DNA of 64,000 nt from Eimeria necatrix (GCF_000499385.1 NW_013654299.1:1-64000), one strand, 5' to 3'. Positions 1 through 12,507 are shown, numbered from the stretch's first letter. Made by a program: numbers and translations. The notes: generated by a model from the sequence alone, not told the origin.

Positions 1-274
1 AATGCACTTAAAAGTGAAGTAACTGTTGAGAAAATATAAAGGCGGGGTAAGTCCATCTAGAGCCTCTTGCAGCTGCAGCAGCAAGAGCTGCTGCTGCAGC
101 AGCAACAGCTGCTGCAGCAGCAGCAACAGCAGCAGCTACAGCAGCAACAGCTCCAACAGCAACAGCTGCAGCAGCAACGGCAGCAGCAGCAGCAACTGCA
201 GCAGCAGCAGCTCCTTTTGTGGGCGAATTTGAGTCTTCACCTCTCAAACAACCAAACAATCTATTTTAATTACT

Positions 275-398
275 TTTATCATTTATTATTTAATTTAATT
301 TAATTTAATTAGTTTAATTAATTTAATTAATTTAATTAATTTAATTAATTTAATTTAATTAATTTAATTAATTTAATTAATTTAATTTAATTTAATTT
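275..398. repeat. (TTTAAT)n array
   Basis: About 120 bp of TTTAATTTAATT units forming the intron between the first two proposed exons of the left-edge gene. Confidence 0.85.
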
Positions 399-400
399 AC

Positions 401-472
401 CTGTCTGCTGTCGACGGAAGAAAGAACTGCTGCAATTCTCTCTGTTGAGAAGACAGATATTAAGTTGGAGTG

Positions 473-506
<34 letters not shown>

Positions 507-644
507 AGTTGCTGCTGCTGCAGCAGTTGCTGCTGCTGCAGCAGCTGCTGCTGCTGCATCTGATGGTGCTGCTGCTGCTGGTGCAACTGAAAAGCGCCAC
601 CAATTAGCTGCCCCCGTGTTGCTGTTGCTGCTGCTGCTGCTGGT

Positions 645-682
<38 letters not shown>

Positions 683-754
683 TGGGGCCGGCAGCTGCAG
701 CGAGGGGCCCCCTGTCTGTACACCGTAGCCAGGCGCTGCTGCTTGCGCAGCATT

Positions 755-785
<31 letters not shown>

Positions 786-798
786 TCTGCCTGGTGTG

Positions 799-839
<41 letters not shown>

Positions 840-971
840 AGCGAAGCAGCAGCCACCGAGGAAGGCAGCAGCAGCAGCTGCTCTTGAGAAGCCCAAGGGG
901 GGGCCCCTGCTGCTTGGCTGCAGACTAAGGGTTCGGGTGTATGTACATCTGCTGCAAAGCTACCTACAGGA

Positions 972-1030
<59 letters not shown>

Positions 1031-1213
1031 AGGGCCCTCAGTGTAGCCTTCGGGGGCCCCCTCTTCGGCCAGGCTCAGCGTGGGCGCGCTGAGTGCTGCA
1101 GCAGCAGCAGCAACAGCAGCAAGTGCTGGCGCGGGCACAACAGGGGGCCCCTCTGGGGGCCCCTCTTCAACTTCTCCGTCTTCGGAAATGGGGGAAAAGC
1201 CCGGAGAGGACAT
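401..1213 (-). CDS. Ala/Gln-rich protein, first visible exon, gene continues past left edge
   Basis: I do not recognise this protein. The chosen start is the ATG at 1213, giving MSSPGFSPISEDGEVEEG; the open frame further upstream has no ATG. About 271 codons follow. Short normal-looking segments (an acidic N-terminus, then ADPVGSFAADVHTPEP, then a C-terminal piece ending VLSSVDSRQ) alternate with runs of alanine and glutamine coded by GCA/CAG. The frame reaches a clear splice donor, CAG|GTAAAT, at 401/400 in phase 0. The intron is a TTTAAT repeat. A likely next exon begins near 225 after a TTTGAGAG acceptor and reads VKTQIRPQKELLLLQ in the same phase, heading off the window. The strand is chosen because the donor and the non-repetitive segments make sense only on the minus strand. 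Function is unknown; the homopolymers are typical of coccidian genes. Confidence 0.5.
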
Positions 1214-2125
1214 GAGTGGTGTGTGCTGCAGCAAGTGTTGGGGTGTCTGTACACCTGAATCTGGGGCTGTTTTGGAGGCAGTAAAAGCAGAAATTGAAAG
1301 TTTTTGGAGAATTAAAATAAAGAAAAGAATTTAAAGTCTTTTGGAGCAAAAGAAGCGGCGAAAAGCTGCTGCTGCTGGGGCTGCAGGTGCATGCGCGCGC
1401 GGCTGCGGCGCTCCGCAGCAGCAACTGGCAACTCCCGCGGCGTATTTAACCATTTAAAACGCAAATAATAAATTAAAAGTTAAATTAAATATAAATCAAT
1501 AATTGTTTTAATCAACTTCGCCGTTTAAACGCTTAAAAATGATGGAACTTGAGCCCAAGGAGGCGAGATCTGCTGCTGCCTCATCGGAGAGCCACGGCTG
1601 CAGTTCCTTGCTGCTTCGCAGCAAAATCTGCAGTTTATAATGAATAATAAATAAATATAAAAATAAAAATTAATTATTTATTAATTGTGATCGATTTATT
1701 TGTTCATTTTGACCTCGAGAAGAAGTCGAGCTGCCTAGACACCGCAGCCAGCTGCCTATACACCGCAGAAGCCAGCTGTCGATACACCCGAAAGTACTAC
1801 TAGCAGCAAGCGCAACAGCAGCAGCAACAGGCAGCAGCAGCAGCAAGAAGCAACAGCAGCAGCAGCAGGCAGCAGCAGCAGCAGGAAGCAACAGCAGCAG
1901 CAGCAGGCACGGGCAGCGGACAGCAGCCGTAGGCAGCAAAGAAGGCAGTGGCAGCAGCAGCAAGCAGCAGCAGCAGCAAGCAGCAGCAGCAAGCAGCAGC
2001 AGCAAGCAGCAGCAGCAAGCAGCAGCAGCAAGCAGCAGCTGCTGGCAGCAATCCCAATAAATCTTTTCTGTTTGCAAATTCTTCTTTTTGCCTCTCCTAA
2101 TTCGCTAACTGAGTAAACCCTAATT

Positions 2126-2256
2126 TAGGGTTTAGGCTCTACTGCATGCGCCTTTGGCGCAGACCCTCAGCTATCTCCCGGGCTGCCAGATACGCTTCAG
2201 GGGTTAGGGTTTAGGGTTTAGGGTTTAGGGTTTAGGGTTTAGGGTTTAGGGTTTGG
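2126..2256 (+). repeat. Interstitial telomere-like (TTTAGGG)n
   Basis: An imperfect start is followed by about seven consecutive TTTAGGG heptamers from 2206. TTTAGGG is the coccidian telomere repeat, but unique genes lie on both sides, so this is an interstitial copy and not a chromosome end. Confidence 0.9.
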
Positions 2257-2361
2257 CTGCTTCCCCGAAAACCTCTTTATTCCTGAAAGCCAAAAAGATG
2301 AGAAATAAAAAGTCTTTTTGAGTTGCCAATCTTCAGTTCTTTTCATTGTTTCTTTTATTGT

Positions 2362-2390
2362 TTATTATTTATTTATTTATTTATTATTGT

Positions 2391-2457
<67 letters not shown>

Positions 2458-2462
2458 TTATA
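2362..2462. repeat. (TTTA)n microsatellite
   Basis: About 100 bp of almost pure TTTA tetranucleotide. It translates to Leu-Phe-Ile-Tyr repeats in open frames, which are not genes. Confidence 0.9.
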
Positions 2463-2740
2463 TTCATTTATTTTTTAATTTCGCTCCTTCGCAAAAAGCT
2501 GACAATACACGGTAGCGCTGCAGCAGCAGCAGCAGCAGCCGCAGCTAGAACTGTTGCTGCAGCAGCAGCAGCAGCAGCAGCAGCCGCAGCTAGAACTGTT
2601 GCTGCAGCAGCAGCAGCAGTCGCAGCTAGACCTGTTGCTGCAGCAGCAGCAACAGCAGCTAGAACTGTTGCTGCAGCAGCAGCAACAGCAGCAGCTGGAG
2701 AAAAAAGATATATTTTAAATTAAATTAAATTAAATTAAAT

Positions 2741-3008
2741 CTAAACTTCATTTGCAGATTTTCTTTTTAGTTCTTTTCTCTTTCTTCCTGCTGCTGCCTC
2801 TCCGTCCATCCGCCGCTTCTTTCCTGCTGCTGCTGCTGCTGCTGCTGCTTTGTCTGCTGCTGCTGCTGCTGCTGCTGCTTTGTCTGCTGCTGCTGCTGTT
2901 TTGTCCGCTGCTGCTGCTTTTTTGCCTGCTGCTGCAGCTGCAGCCGTGTCTGCTGCTGCCTCCTCGTCTGTTGCGTCTGCTGCTGCCGCGTCTTCTGCTG
3001 CTGCTGCG

Positions 3009-3057
<49 letters not shown>

Positions 3058-3227
3058 GGGGTTTTTCTTCTGTAAGTCTTTCAAGAAATTTGAAAATTTC
3101 ATTTTGGAGTTTTTTGTTTTTGTTTCCTCCAGCTGTCTGTACAGCTCCCCGCACTGTCTCTTCCATCATTTCTTTGTCTTTGCAAATTAATTTAATTAAA
3201 TCATTTAAAGCATTGCTGCTGCTGCTC

Positions 3228-3275
<48 letters not shown>

Positions 3276-3410
3276 GCTGCTGCTGCGGGGGTGGCTCGGT
3301 CTGCTGCTGCTGCGCGCTTCACAAACAGCCGCAGCAGCTGCAGCAGCTGCTGCAGCAGCAGCCGCACTGCTGTTTGCTTCTGAGACTCGCTGCTGTACGT
3401 ACACTCCAAA

Positions 3411-3460
<50 letters not shown>

Positions 3461-3544
3461 TGCTGCAGCATGCTGCTGCTTCTCTTTCGTTTCTTTTCGT
3501 TTCTTCTTCTGTCGCTGCTGGGCCTCCTCCTGCTCCTCTTCCTC

Positions 3545-3581
<37 letters not shown>

Positions 3582-3729
3582 CGGACAGCTGCTGCTGCTG
3601 CTGCTGCTAAGAGCTGCAGCAAAGCCCTCAAAACAAAAGCAGCAAAACGCGATGGAGACTTAAAGGCCTTCAAGGGAACCATTGGGGGCTCTAGGGCTCG
3701 CTGCACTGCTGCTTCGAGGTGAGCAGGCA

Positions 3730-3778
<49 letters not shown>

Positions 3779-3867
3779 GCTGCTGCTGCTGTGCTCCGCT
3801 TCCGTGCTGCTTCTCCTCCTGTTTTTCGCGAGCAGACTCAGCACGACCTCCTGGGGGTCCAGCAGCC

Positions 3868-3938
<71 letters not shown>

Positions 3939-4162
3939 AAGAAGCCGGAGTGTCTGTACACCTGAAACGCCAGCTGCGCCAGCTCGCGCTGCACAAAAGG
4001 CGAGCGAGCTTTTGCTGCAGCAGCAAACAAGTTGAGGTGTATGTACACCTGAGGAGTTCTTTCTGCAAAGTAAGAAAAGAAATTTAAATCCAAATAGCAG
4101 CAGCGCAGCGCAGCACGAGAGGAGACACACAGCTGCAGCACTTCTTCCAGCGTGCTGCTGCC

Positions 4163-4214
<52 letters not shown>

Positions 4215-4289
4215 GGCTGCTGCTGGGGCTGCACCGAGTCCTTTTTGCGCCGTTTTTGCTTCTGCTGCTGCTCCTCTTCTTCCTGCTGC

Positions 4290-4342
<53 letters not shown>

Positions 4343-4515
4343 TTTAAATTTGCGGACCTGAGCCTCCAAAGCGTTCAGCCGCAGCAAAAATGCTGCTCCT
4401 AGTGTCTGGTTAAGAGCAGCAGCAGCAGCAGGCAGTTTGCTGCTGCTGCTCTTCAGCACCTTTAAGGTATACTCAGCCACCAGCTGCAGCATCGTCTCCG
4501 ACAAATCAGTCCTCA

Positions 4516-4581
<66 letters not shown>

Positions 4582-4668
4582 GTTGCAGCAGCAGCTGATG
4601 CAGGCGCTCGCTGCTGTCCAGGGCCGGCAGCAAGGGAGCAGCAGCAATTACCTCCGATGCTCTTTCTT

Positions 4669-4699
<31 letters not shown>

Positions 4700-4756
4700 C
4701 AGTGCCTCATCTTTGGACTGCTGCTGTCTCTTTTTGCTGCGCTTAGCGGCCCCAAC

Positions 4757-4791
<35 letters not shown>

Positions 4792-5088
4792 TTGCCAGCA
4801 GCGTCTGCTGCTGCAGCGCGTGGTAGCAAGCAGCAAGAGGGTTTTTGCTGCTTCTGTCTGCTGCAGCTTTGTTGTCTTTTGTGCTGCTGCTGCTGCTGCT
4901 GCTGCTTCTTTTAATTGTTTTAAATGCTGCTTCGATTGTGGCTCGCAGCTTCTTGCTGAGCTGTCCGTACACCTCGAGCTGCTGCTGCTGCTGCCGCTGC
5001 CGCCGCTGCTGCTGCTGCTGCTGCAGCAAAGCGCGGCTGTAGCTGCCGTAGAGCGCAGTCAGCAGCTCCAAACACAGCGAGTTCCACC

Positions 5089-5130
<42 letters not shown>

Positions 5131-5280
5131 AGTGTATGTACACCTCAAGGGCCGACAAGGCCCGCAGCCGCAACTCTCCAAAGCGCTGCCGCTGCCGCAG
5201 CAGCAGCTTCCGCGCTGCAGCTTGCTGCTGCTGCTGCTGCTGGTGCTGCTGCAGGAAGCCGCCAAGGGGGCCAAGTCCAT
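2741..5280 (-). CDS. Exon 8 of the Pol5/MYBBP1A-like gene (C-terminal half)
   Basis: The acceptor CTGCAG|AT sits at 5281/5280 in phase 1, so exon 7's final G plus AT restores an Asp. The exon opens with GLGPLGGFLQQ, then RKLLLRQRQRFGELRLRALS and LEVYIHC. These match the family's acidic-linker-to-helix transition, where the pattern is ...RVLDLLEIFVRK. Next come LCLELLTALYGSYSRAL, LEVYGQLSKKL and FFSYFAERTPQVYIHLNLF. The C-terminus is Lys/Arg-rich (KKRRMDGEAAAGRKRKELKR), like the basic nucleolar tails of the family. At least ten poly-S, poly-Q, poly-A or acidic runs interrupt it; most are plausibly surface loops. The stop is at 2741-2743. Three variants of the GGTGTACNTACACC palindrome lie inside coding sequence and read VYIH or VYRH. 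Confidence 0.8.
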
Positions 5281-5466
5281 CTGCAGCAGCAGCAGCAGCA
5301 GCAAAAGAGTCAATGCAAAGAACCAGTTAAGCAGCAAACCAGCAGCAAATAATAAATAATAAAGAAATGGCAAATAAGTGTCCAATTAATGGACTTTTAA
5401 TCACAAACAAATTAATAGCAAAAGTGTCATCTATTTTTAATTAAATAAGATCCCGAAAGAAATGAA

Positions 5467-5505
<39 letters not shown>

Positions 5506-5647
5506 ATTAGCTGCAGCAGCAGCGCTGTGGCTGCGCGCGGCTGTTTGTCTTAAATGTCATTTATGAGCTTCCTCTCCTTTGAATAATTTATTTAAATGAT
5601 TATTTATTTATTTATTTATTTATTTATTCATCTATTCATTTATTTAT

Positions 5648-5710
<63 letters not shown>

Positions 5711-5965
5711 ACCGTCGTCAAGCAGCGCCTTGAGGGCCTCATCAGGAGTCAGCAGCACATTTGTGTCTTCTTCATCATTTGCTTCTTTTGAATTATTTAA
5801 TTCTTTTGAATTATTTAATTCTTTTGATTTATTTAATTCTTTTGATTTATTTAATTCTTTTGATTTATTTAATTCTTTTGATTTATTTATTTCTTTTATT
5901 TCAGTTCCTTCCTCTTCGCTGCTGGCCTCGCTTTCCTCTTCTGTGTCTTCGCCCTCAGACTCCGA

Positions 5966-6003
<38 letters not shown>

Positions 6004-6377
6004 GGCTGGGAGCAGCAGCAGCAACGCCTACTAGCTGCAGCAGGGCCCGTCGGGAAGCAAAGACACACAAGCAGCGCCATGTTGCTGCTGCTGCTTCTCG
6101 CAGCAAGCCTTTTGCTGCAGTGTTGCCGCCCAGCAGCAGCAGTTTGCTGCTGCAGTTTGCTGCTTGCGTCAGCGCAGCAGCAGCAGCAGCACCTGCTGCT
6201 GCTGCTGCATCTGGCTCCTCAGAACCGTCCTGCTGCTGCTGCTGCTGCTGCAGCTGCTGCTGCAGCGGAGAGGCCACCAGCAGCAGCTGCTGCAGCGCAT
6301 GCAGCGCCGCCTCCAGCTCTTCTTCAGCTTCCTCCTGGGCTTCCTCACTTGCTGCTGCTTCTGGATCTTCTTCATCT

Positions 6378-6451
<74 letters not shown>

Positions 6452-6561
6452 GCAGCACAGCAAATAAGGCAGCAGCGACAAAGTGCACAAAGCCACACTC
6501 AGGGCCTGTGCAGCAGCAACAAGCCCCGCCTGAATCTGCTGCTGCTGCTGCTGCTGGGGGC

Positions 6562-6601
<40 letters not shown>

Positions 6602-6730
6602 AGCAAGGGCTGCTCCTTGAGATGACGCGAAATAGCAAAAGGAAAGCAGCTGCTGCTTCTCCTTCTTCTTGCTTCCTTTAAGGCTTGGCAGATAAACTGC
6701 AGAGCGTAGCTCTAAGTGAACTTTCGCTTC

Positions 6731-6779
<49 letters not shown>

Positions 6780-7068
6780 AGGGTGCGGGCTCGCAGCTGC
6801 AGCGGGGAGCCGCCAGCTGCTGCTGCTGCTTCTTTTGCTGAGAGGGCAAACAGCAGCGCCTGTGTCTGCTGCAGCTGCTGCACTGTGTCCAGTGTCTCTG
6901 CTGCTGCTGCTGCTGCTGCTGCTGCCCCGCGGGAGCACCTCGCGATGCTGCTGCTGCTGCTGCTGCCCAGAAGGCTGCATAGCTTCCCCTTGAGCAAACG
7001 CCGTGCTGCTGCTGCTGCTGCTGCGCTGCTGCCGCTGCTCTGCAGATCAAAGAGGAGCAGCTCAGGCA

Positions 7069-7100
<32 letters not shown>

Positions 7101-7501
7101 AGCAAGTCCTCCATGCCCTCGGGAGCCTCCGGCGGCAGCGGCTGCGGCAGGTGCTTAGCAGCAACAGCAAAAGCAGCAGGTGCTGCTGCTGCTGCAGCAG
7201 CAGCAGCAGCAGCAGCAGGATGAGGAGAGACACGAAAAGCAACAGAAGCAACGAAAGTAGAAAGCAGCCACGCAGGCAAGAAGGGGCCCGAGCTTTCTGC
7301 TGCTGCTGCTGCTGCTGCAGACTCCCTGCTGCTGCTGCTGCCGCGGCTGCTGCTGAGGACTTCTGGCAGCAGCAGCAAACCCTCTAAGATGTACAGCATT
7401 TTGCGGTGGCGAAGTGCAGCAGAGTGCTGCAAAATAAAACAAAAGACATTTTTATTTCTTTGTTATTTTTAATTATTACATATATATATATATATATATA
7501 T

Positions 7502-7552
<51 letters not shown>

Positions 7553-7982
7553 GGCGTTAGCGTGTCTTGCCTCTTTATCTGTTGCTTCCTGCTGCTTTTC
7601 TGCTGCTGCAATGGCGCTGAGCAGCAGCAAAGAAATGGATTTAACTTCTTGCTGCTTCAAAGACCCAAAACAAATGCAGCAAATCCTAAACAGCAACAGC
7701 AAGCAGCAGCAACTAACCAGGTGTACAGACACCGCAGCAGCAACGCTCGTCCAATCCTGCTATTCAATTATACACACTTCTTGCTGCAGCTAGCTAGCTA
7801 GCTAGCCAGCTAGCTAGCTAGCTAGCTAGCTGGGTAGCTAGCTAGCTAGCTAGCTAGCTGCAGCAGTTGCTGCTGCTGTTGCTAGCTAGCTAGCTAGCTG
7901 GCTGGCTAGCTAGCTAGCTGCAGCAGTTGCTGCTGTTGTTGCTGCTGCTGTCGCTGCTGCTGTTGCTGCTGCTGCAGCAGCA

Positions 7983-8019
<37 letters not shown>

Positions 8020-11000
8020 ACTTAAAGAGAGACTGTTTCCTGAAGGGCGTGAAGCTCCTGGCTTTTCCGAAAGAAAGGAAAAGAGAAATTCGAAAAGAAA
8101 AAGAAAAAATAAAAGGAGAAGAAAAAAAAGAAAACCCTTCACCGAATGCTGCGCGCACAGAGCCCTGAAGCAAGCCAAAGGGTTTAGGGTTTAGGGTTTA
8201 GGGTTTAGGGTTTAGGGTTTGGGGTTCGGGGTTTAGCGCATAAACGCTAGGGTTTTGGATTTAGGGTTTAGGGTTTAGGGTTTAGAGGTTAGGGTTTGGC
8301 GAGCGGCTGCGGCGCGATTAGGGTTTAGGGTTTAGGAAAAGGGTTTGGCGAGGGTTTAGGGGTTTTGAAAACAGAAAAGGACTTCAAATAAATAAAACAA
8401 AAAACATTTATTTACGTTTTAAATGATCTTTTTCTCCTTTTGCTTCTTCCCAACTCCGCAGCAAAAGTTCACTGCAACCTCCAAACACAAAAGGAGGGTT
8501 TTGACATCCGCAGCAAACCCTAAACCCTTCTTCCAATTCCCAAACCCTCAAACCCTCTCCCTCCCTCCTGGGGGCCCCTCGGGGGCCCCCCGGGGGGCCC
8601 CCCGAGGAACTTGGGGGCCCCCCAGGGGCCCCCCAAGAGGGGCCCCCACGGGGGCCCCCAGGGGGGCCCCCAGGGGGGCCCCCAGGGGGGCCCCCAGGGG
8701 GGCCCCCGGGGGGCCCCCTGAGGGTTTGAGGGGCCCCCAGGGTTTGGGCAAGGCGTTCAGCTGTATAGCGAGCTAAAGGGTGTAGAGGGTGTTTGGGAGC
8801 TGCAGGAAAAGAAAAAAAAAGATTTAAAAAAAAAGAATTATTTTATTTAATTTGATTAGAATTAAATATTTAAAAAAGAATTATTTACTTTGATTAGAAT
8901 TAAAGACTTAAATAGATTTGTTTGGTTTAATTTGATTAGAATTAAAGATTTAAATAGATTTGTTTGGTTTAACTGAGAATAGAAATTGCAATTAATAGTT
9001 GAAGTGGATTTGATAAATCAAAAAGACAAAAATTTCTCCTCGGTGTGGGGTGTACAGACACCGGAAAGGAAAGCGAAAAGAGGAAAGGGAAATTAAAGAA
9101 AATAAAAAACCAAATTAAAAAAAGATAAAAGAAATTAAAAGGATAAAAAGGATTAAAAGAGATGAAAGAGATAAAAAAGGAATAAGAAAATCAAAAAATA
9201 AACAAAAGAGATTAAAGAAGATTAAAAGGAGACCAAAAGCACAAAAGGGAGAAAAACAGAAAAGAGATATAAACTGAGACAAAAAAGAAACAAAAATAAA
9301 CAAAAGAAATAAAACTAAATTAAAATAAATCAAAATAAATTGAAACAAATTAAAATGACTTTAAATAAATTAAAGTAAATCAAAATAAATTAAGACAAAT
9401 GAAAATGACTTTAAATAAATTAAAATAAATCAAAACAAATAAAAGAAGATTAAAATGACTTTAAAGAAATTAAAATAAATCAAAATAAATAAAAGAAGAT
9501 TAAAATGCCTTTAAAAAAATAAAAGAAATCAAAATAAATAAAAAGAAAAAGGCGGTTGTGGGGGCTGAGGTGTACGTACACTCCAGGCTGTGCACAAACG
9601 CCCTCAGAAATCCGGACTTTTCAAAAATGAAAAAAATCATTTTTTCCAATTCTTTTTCTTTCTTTTTCTTTTCTTCTCCTTTCAAGTTCTCTCCAGCTTT
9701 TATCATTTCATCTTTCAAAAGATAAACTGCCAACAAAACTGCTCGAAACCCAACACACATATTCTGCAAACTTCCCTGGGGGCCCCCCTGGGGGCCCCCC
9801 TGGGGGCCCCCTTGGGGGCCCCCCTTGGGGGCCCCCTTGGGGGCCCCCTTGGGGGCCCCCTGGGGGCCCCCTTCTTGGGGGCCCCCCTGGGGGCCCCCAA
9901 AGAGGCGTTTGTCTATTGCGGGCCAAAGTCTGCAGAATATTTCTTCGGAATTTCTGAAAGAGGAAACATAAACAAAGCAAAACAGGGTTTAGGGTTTAGG
10001 GTTTAGGGTTTAGGGTTTTGGGGGGCGGCGGTAGGCGGGAGGGATAAGAGGCACAGCACAGCGCCATATATGTTTACTTCACTTATAAATAAACACATTT
10101 ATTTATTTTATTTATTCACTTATTTATTTATTTTATTTATTTATTTATTTATTTTCTTTATTTATTTTCTTTATTTTATTATTTTATTTATTTTGTTAAA
10201 AGTCTCAAAGCAAAGCAGCTTATTAAACCCTCAAGAAACAGCGCCGCCAAATTTAGTGCAAATAAAAAGCAACTAAAAAACCAAAAAAATAAATAACCAA
10301 ATAAATGAATAAATGAATAAATAAACTCAATAAATAACTAACTAAATAAATCAATAAATAAATTAACTAAATAAGAAACAAATACATAATTAAATAAACA
10401 AATTAATTAAACTAATTATTTAATTAATTAATTTACTTAATTAATTAATTAATTAAATTAATTAATTAATTAATTTGTTTTTAATTAATTAATTAATTAA
10501 TTAATTACGGACTTTTGAATGAGAAGAAGGCGCAGCAAAGAAAGCCACAGGCGGTGCAGCAAAGGATGAAAAGCAGCAGAGTCTTCCAAAAAGTGGCAAA
10601 TCAAATTTTCGTTTTCTTCTGAAGACAAAACAAATTCGCAGAGGCACAAAACAATGGCTAGCTAGCTAGCCAGCTCGCTAGCTAGCTGGCTAGCTGGCTG
10701 GCTAGCTAGCCAGCTGGCTGGCTAGCTAGCCAGCTGGCTAGCTATCCAGCTAGCTAGCTGGCTAGCTGGCTAGCTGGCTAGCTGGCAGGCTAGCTAGTTG
10801 ATCAGTTAGCTAGCTATCTGCTAGCTAGCTAGCTAGCTAGCTAGCTGGCTGGATAGCTAGCTAGCTAGCTAATTAGTGAGAAGAAGAAAGCAAAAAGGAT
10901 CAAAAAAGGAGACAAAAGGGAATTAAGAAAGAATCAAGATGAAGATAAAAAGAAAATAAAAAAGAATTTAAAAAAAGGAAATAAAAAGGAAATTAAAAAA

Positions 11001-11416
11001 AGATACAAGAAGGAATTAAAAAGGAATTAGCAAAGAATTAAAAACGAAATAAAAAAGAATTAAAAAAGAATCAAAAGGGAATTGAAAAAGAACTAAAAAA
11101 GAATTAAAAGGGAATTTAAAACTGGAATCAAAAAGGAATCAAAAAAAGAATTTAAAAAATAAAAAGGGAATTAAAAAGGAGGTAAAAAGGAGTCGAAAAG
11201 GAATCCAAAAGGGACAAAAAAGAATCAAAAAGAATCAAAAAGAATTAAAAAGAAACAAAAAGAATAAAAGTGAAAAACTGACTGCTGAAGATTTGAATAA
11301 AATGAAAATAATCTGCTGCTGGCAGCAGCTGCTGCTCGGCGAGGAGTTTGAGGTGTATGTACACCTCAAGCAGCGAACACGGCAGCCTGTCCGTCGCCGT
11401 CTTCGGCTTTTCCCCT

Positions 11417-11469
<53 letters not shown>

Positions 11470-12188
11470 TTTGAAGAGGGAAAAGAGATAAGTGAACTTT
11501 TCTTTGCAAAGAGAAAGACAGTGAGCTGCTCCTCCAATGCTGAAGAAATAAAAAGAAATAAAAAGAAATAAAAAGAAATAAAAAGAAATAAAAAGAGATA
11601 AAAAGAAATAAAAAGAAATAAAAAGAAATGGAAATAAATGAAAATAAATGAAAATAAATGAAAGCAAATAAAAGATATGAAATAAAACGAAATTGGAAGA
11701 AAGTAAGACGAGATAAAAAGGAAATGTTTGAAAACAAAACAGAGATTAAAAAGGACAAAACAAGATTTAAAAAAACCAAAAAGAGACAAAAAGACACAAA
11801 AAAAGACAAAACAAAAGATAAAAAAGAGACAAAAAGAAGAATAAAAAGGACACAAAAAGAAGAATAAAAAGGACACAAAAAGAAGAATAAAAAGGAGAAG
11901 AAAAGGAAATTAAAAAAAAGAAAAAAAGATGCAAAAAAATGCAAAAAAAGTTTCAAAAAATAAAAAACCCAAAAAGTCCCAAAAGACAAAAAAGCTGCTG
12001 CAGTAAAAGTCCCGCAGAAAGCCCTCAAAGAAATCAAATTAATTTAATTTAATTTAATTTAATTTAATTTAATTTAAATTAATTTAATTAATTTAATTAA
12101 TTTAATTCAATTAATCCAACTTAATTAAACCAACTCATTTAATTAGATCCTTTTATTTATGTATTTGCTTATTTATTCATTTATTCAC

Positions 12189-12247
<59 letters not shown>

Positions 12248-12472
12248 TTATTTATTTATTTATTTATTTATTATTTGCTGCCTACGTGGCTTGCTGCTGC
12301 AGCAGCTTCAGCAGCAGCGCTGCTGCTGTTTGCTGCAGCAGCAGCTTTTCGCTGAAGGCGCCCCACAGCCACTCGAGGGCTTCTGCTGCTTCTGTGAGAC
12401 TCTGAAAATAAAAATAAATAAATAAATAATAAATAAATAAATAAATAAATAAATAATAAACAAATAAACAAA

Positions 12473-12507
<35 letters not shown>

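Larger units (their letters stand above)
1235..2740. other. Intergenic, repeat-rich
   Basis: No supportable gene. It holds scattered CAG/GCT runs (1560-1620 and 1800-2045), a telomere-like TTTAGGG patch (about 2126-2256), a (TTTA)n array (2362-2462) and CAG runs (2515-2700) that would lie in the 3' flank of the Pol5-like gene. Open frames here are homopolymer translations only. Three short motifs of the CTGCCTATACACC type sit at 1735-1795. Confidence 0.6.

Noticed and set aside
2318..2515. Leu-Phe-Ile-Tyr repeat protein and similar frames at 10070 and 12159
   Set aside because: Pure translation of TTTA microsatellite; no start context, no non-repeat sequence.
2752..6681. Many long open frames on the plus strand (poly-Leu, poly-Cys, poly-Ala) across 2.7-6.7 kb
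   Set aside because: They are complements of CAG/AGC/GCA runs in the minus-strand exons; the only conserved, non-repetitive segments and phase-consistent splice sites are on the minus strand.
8423..8776. Gly-Ala-Pro repeat protein on plus at the G5C5 array
   Set aside because: The array is open in several frames on both strands simply because it lacks A/T; no conserved flanks here.
9115..9348. Phe/Leu-rich 'membrane protein' frames on the minus strand (also 11235-12037)
   Set aside because: Artefacts of pyrimidine-rich intron tracts; no polar segments, and they overlap proposed splice sites.
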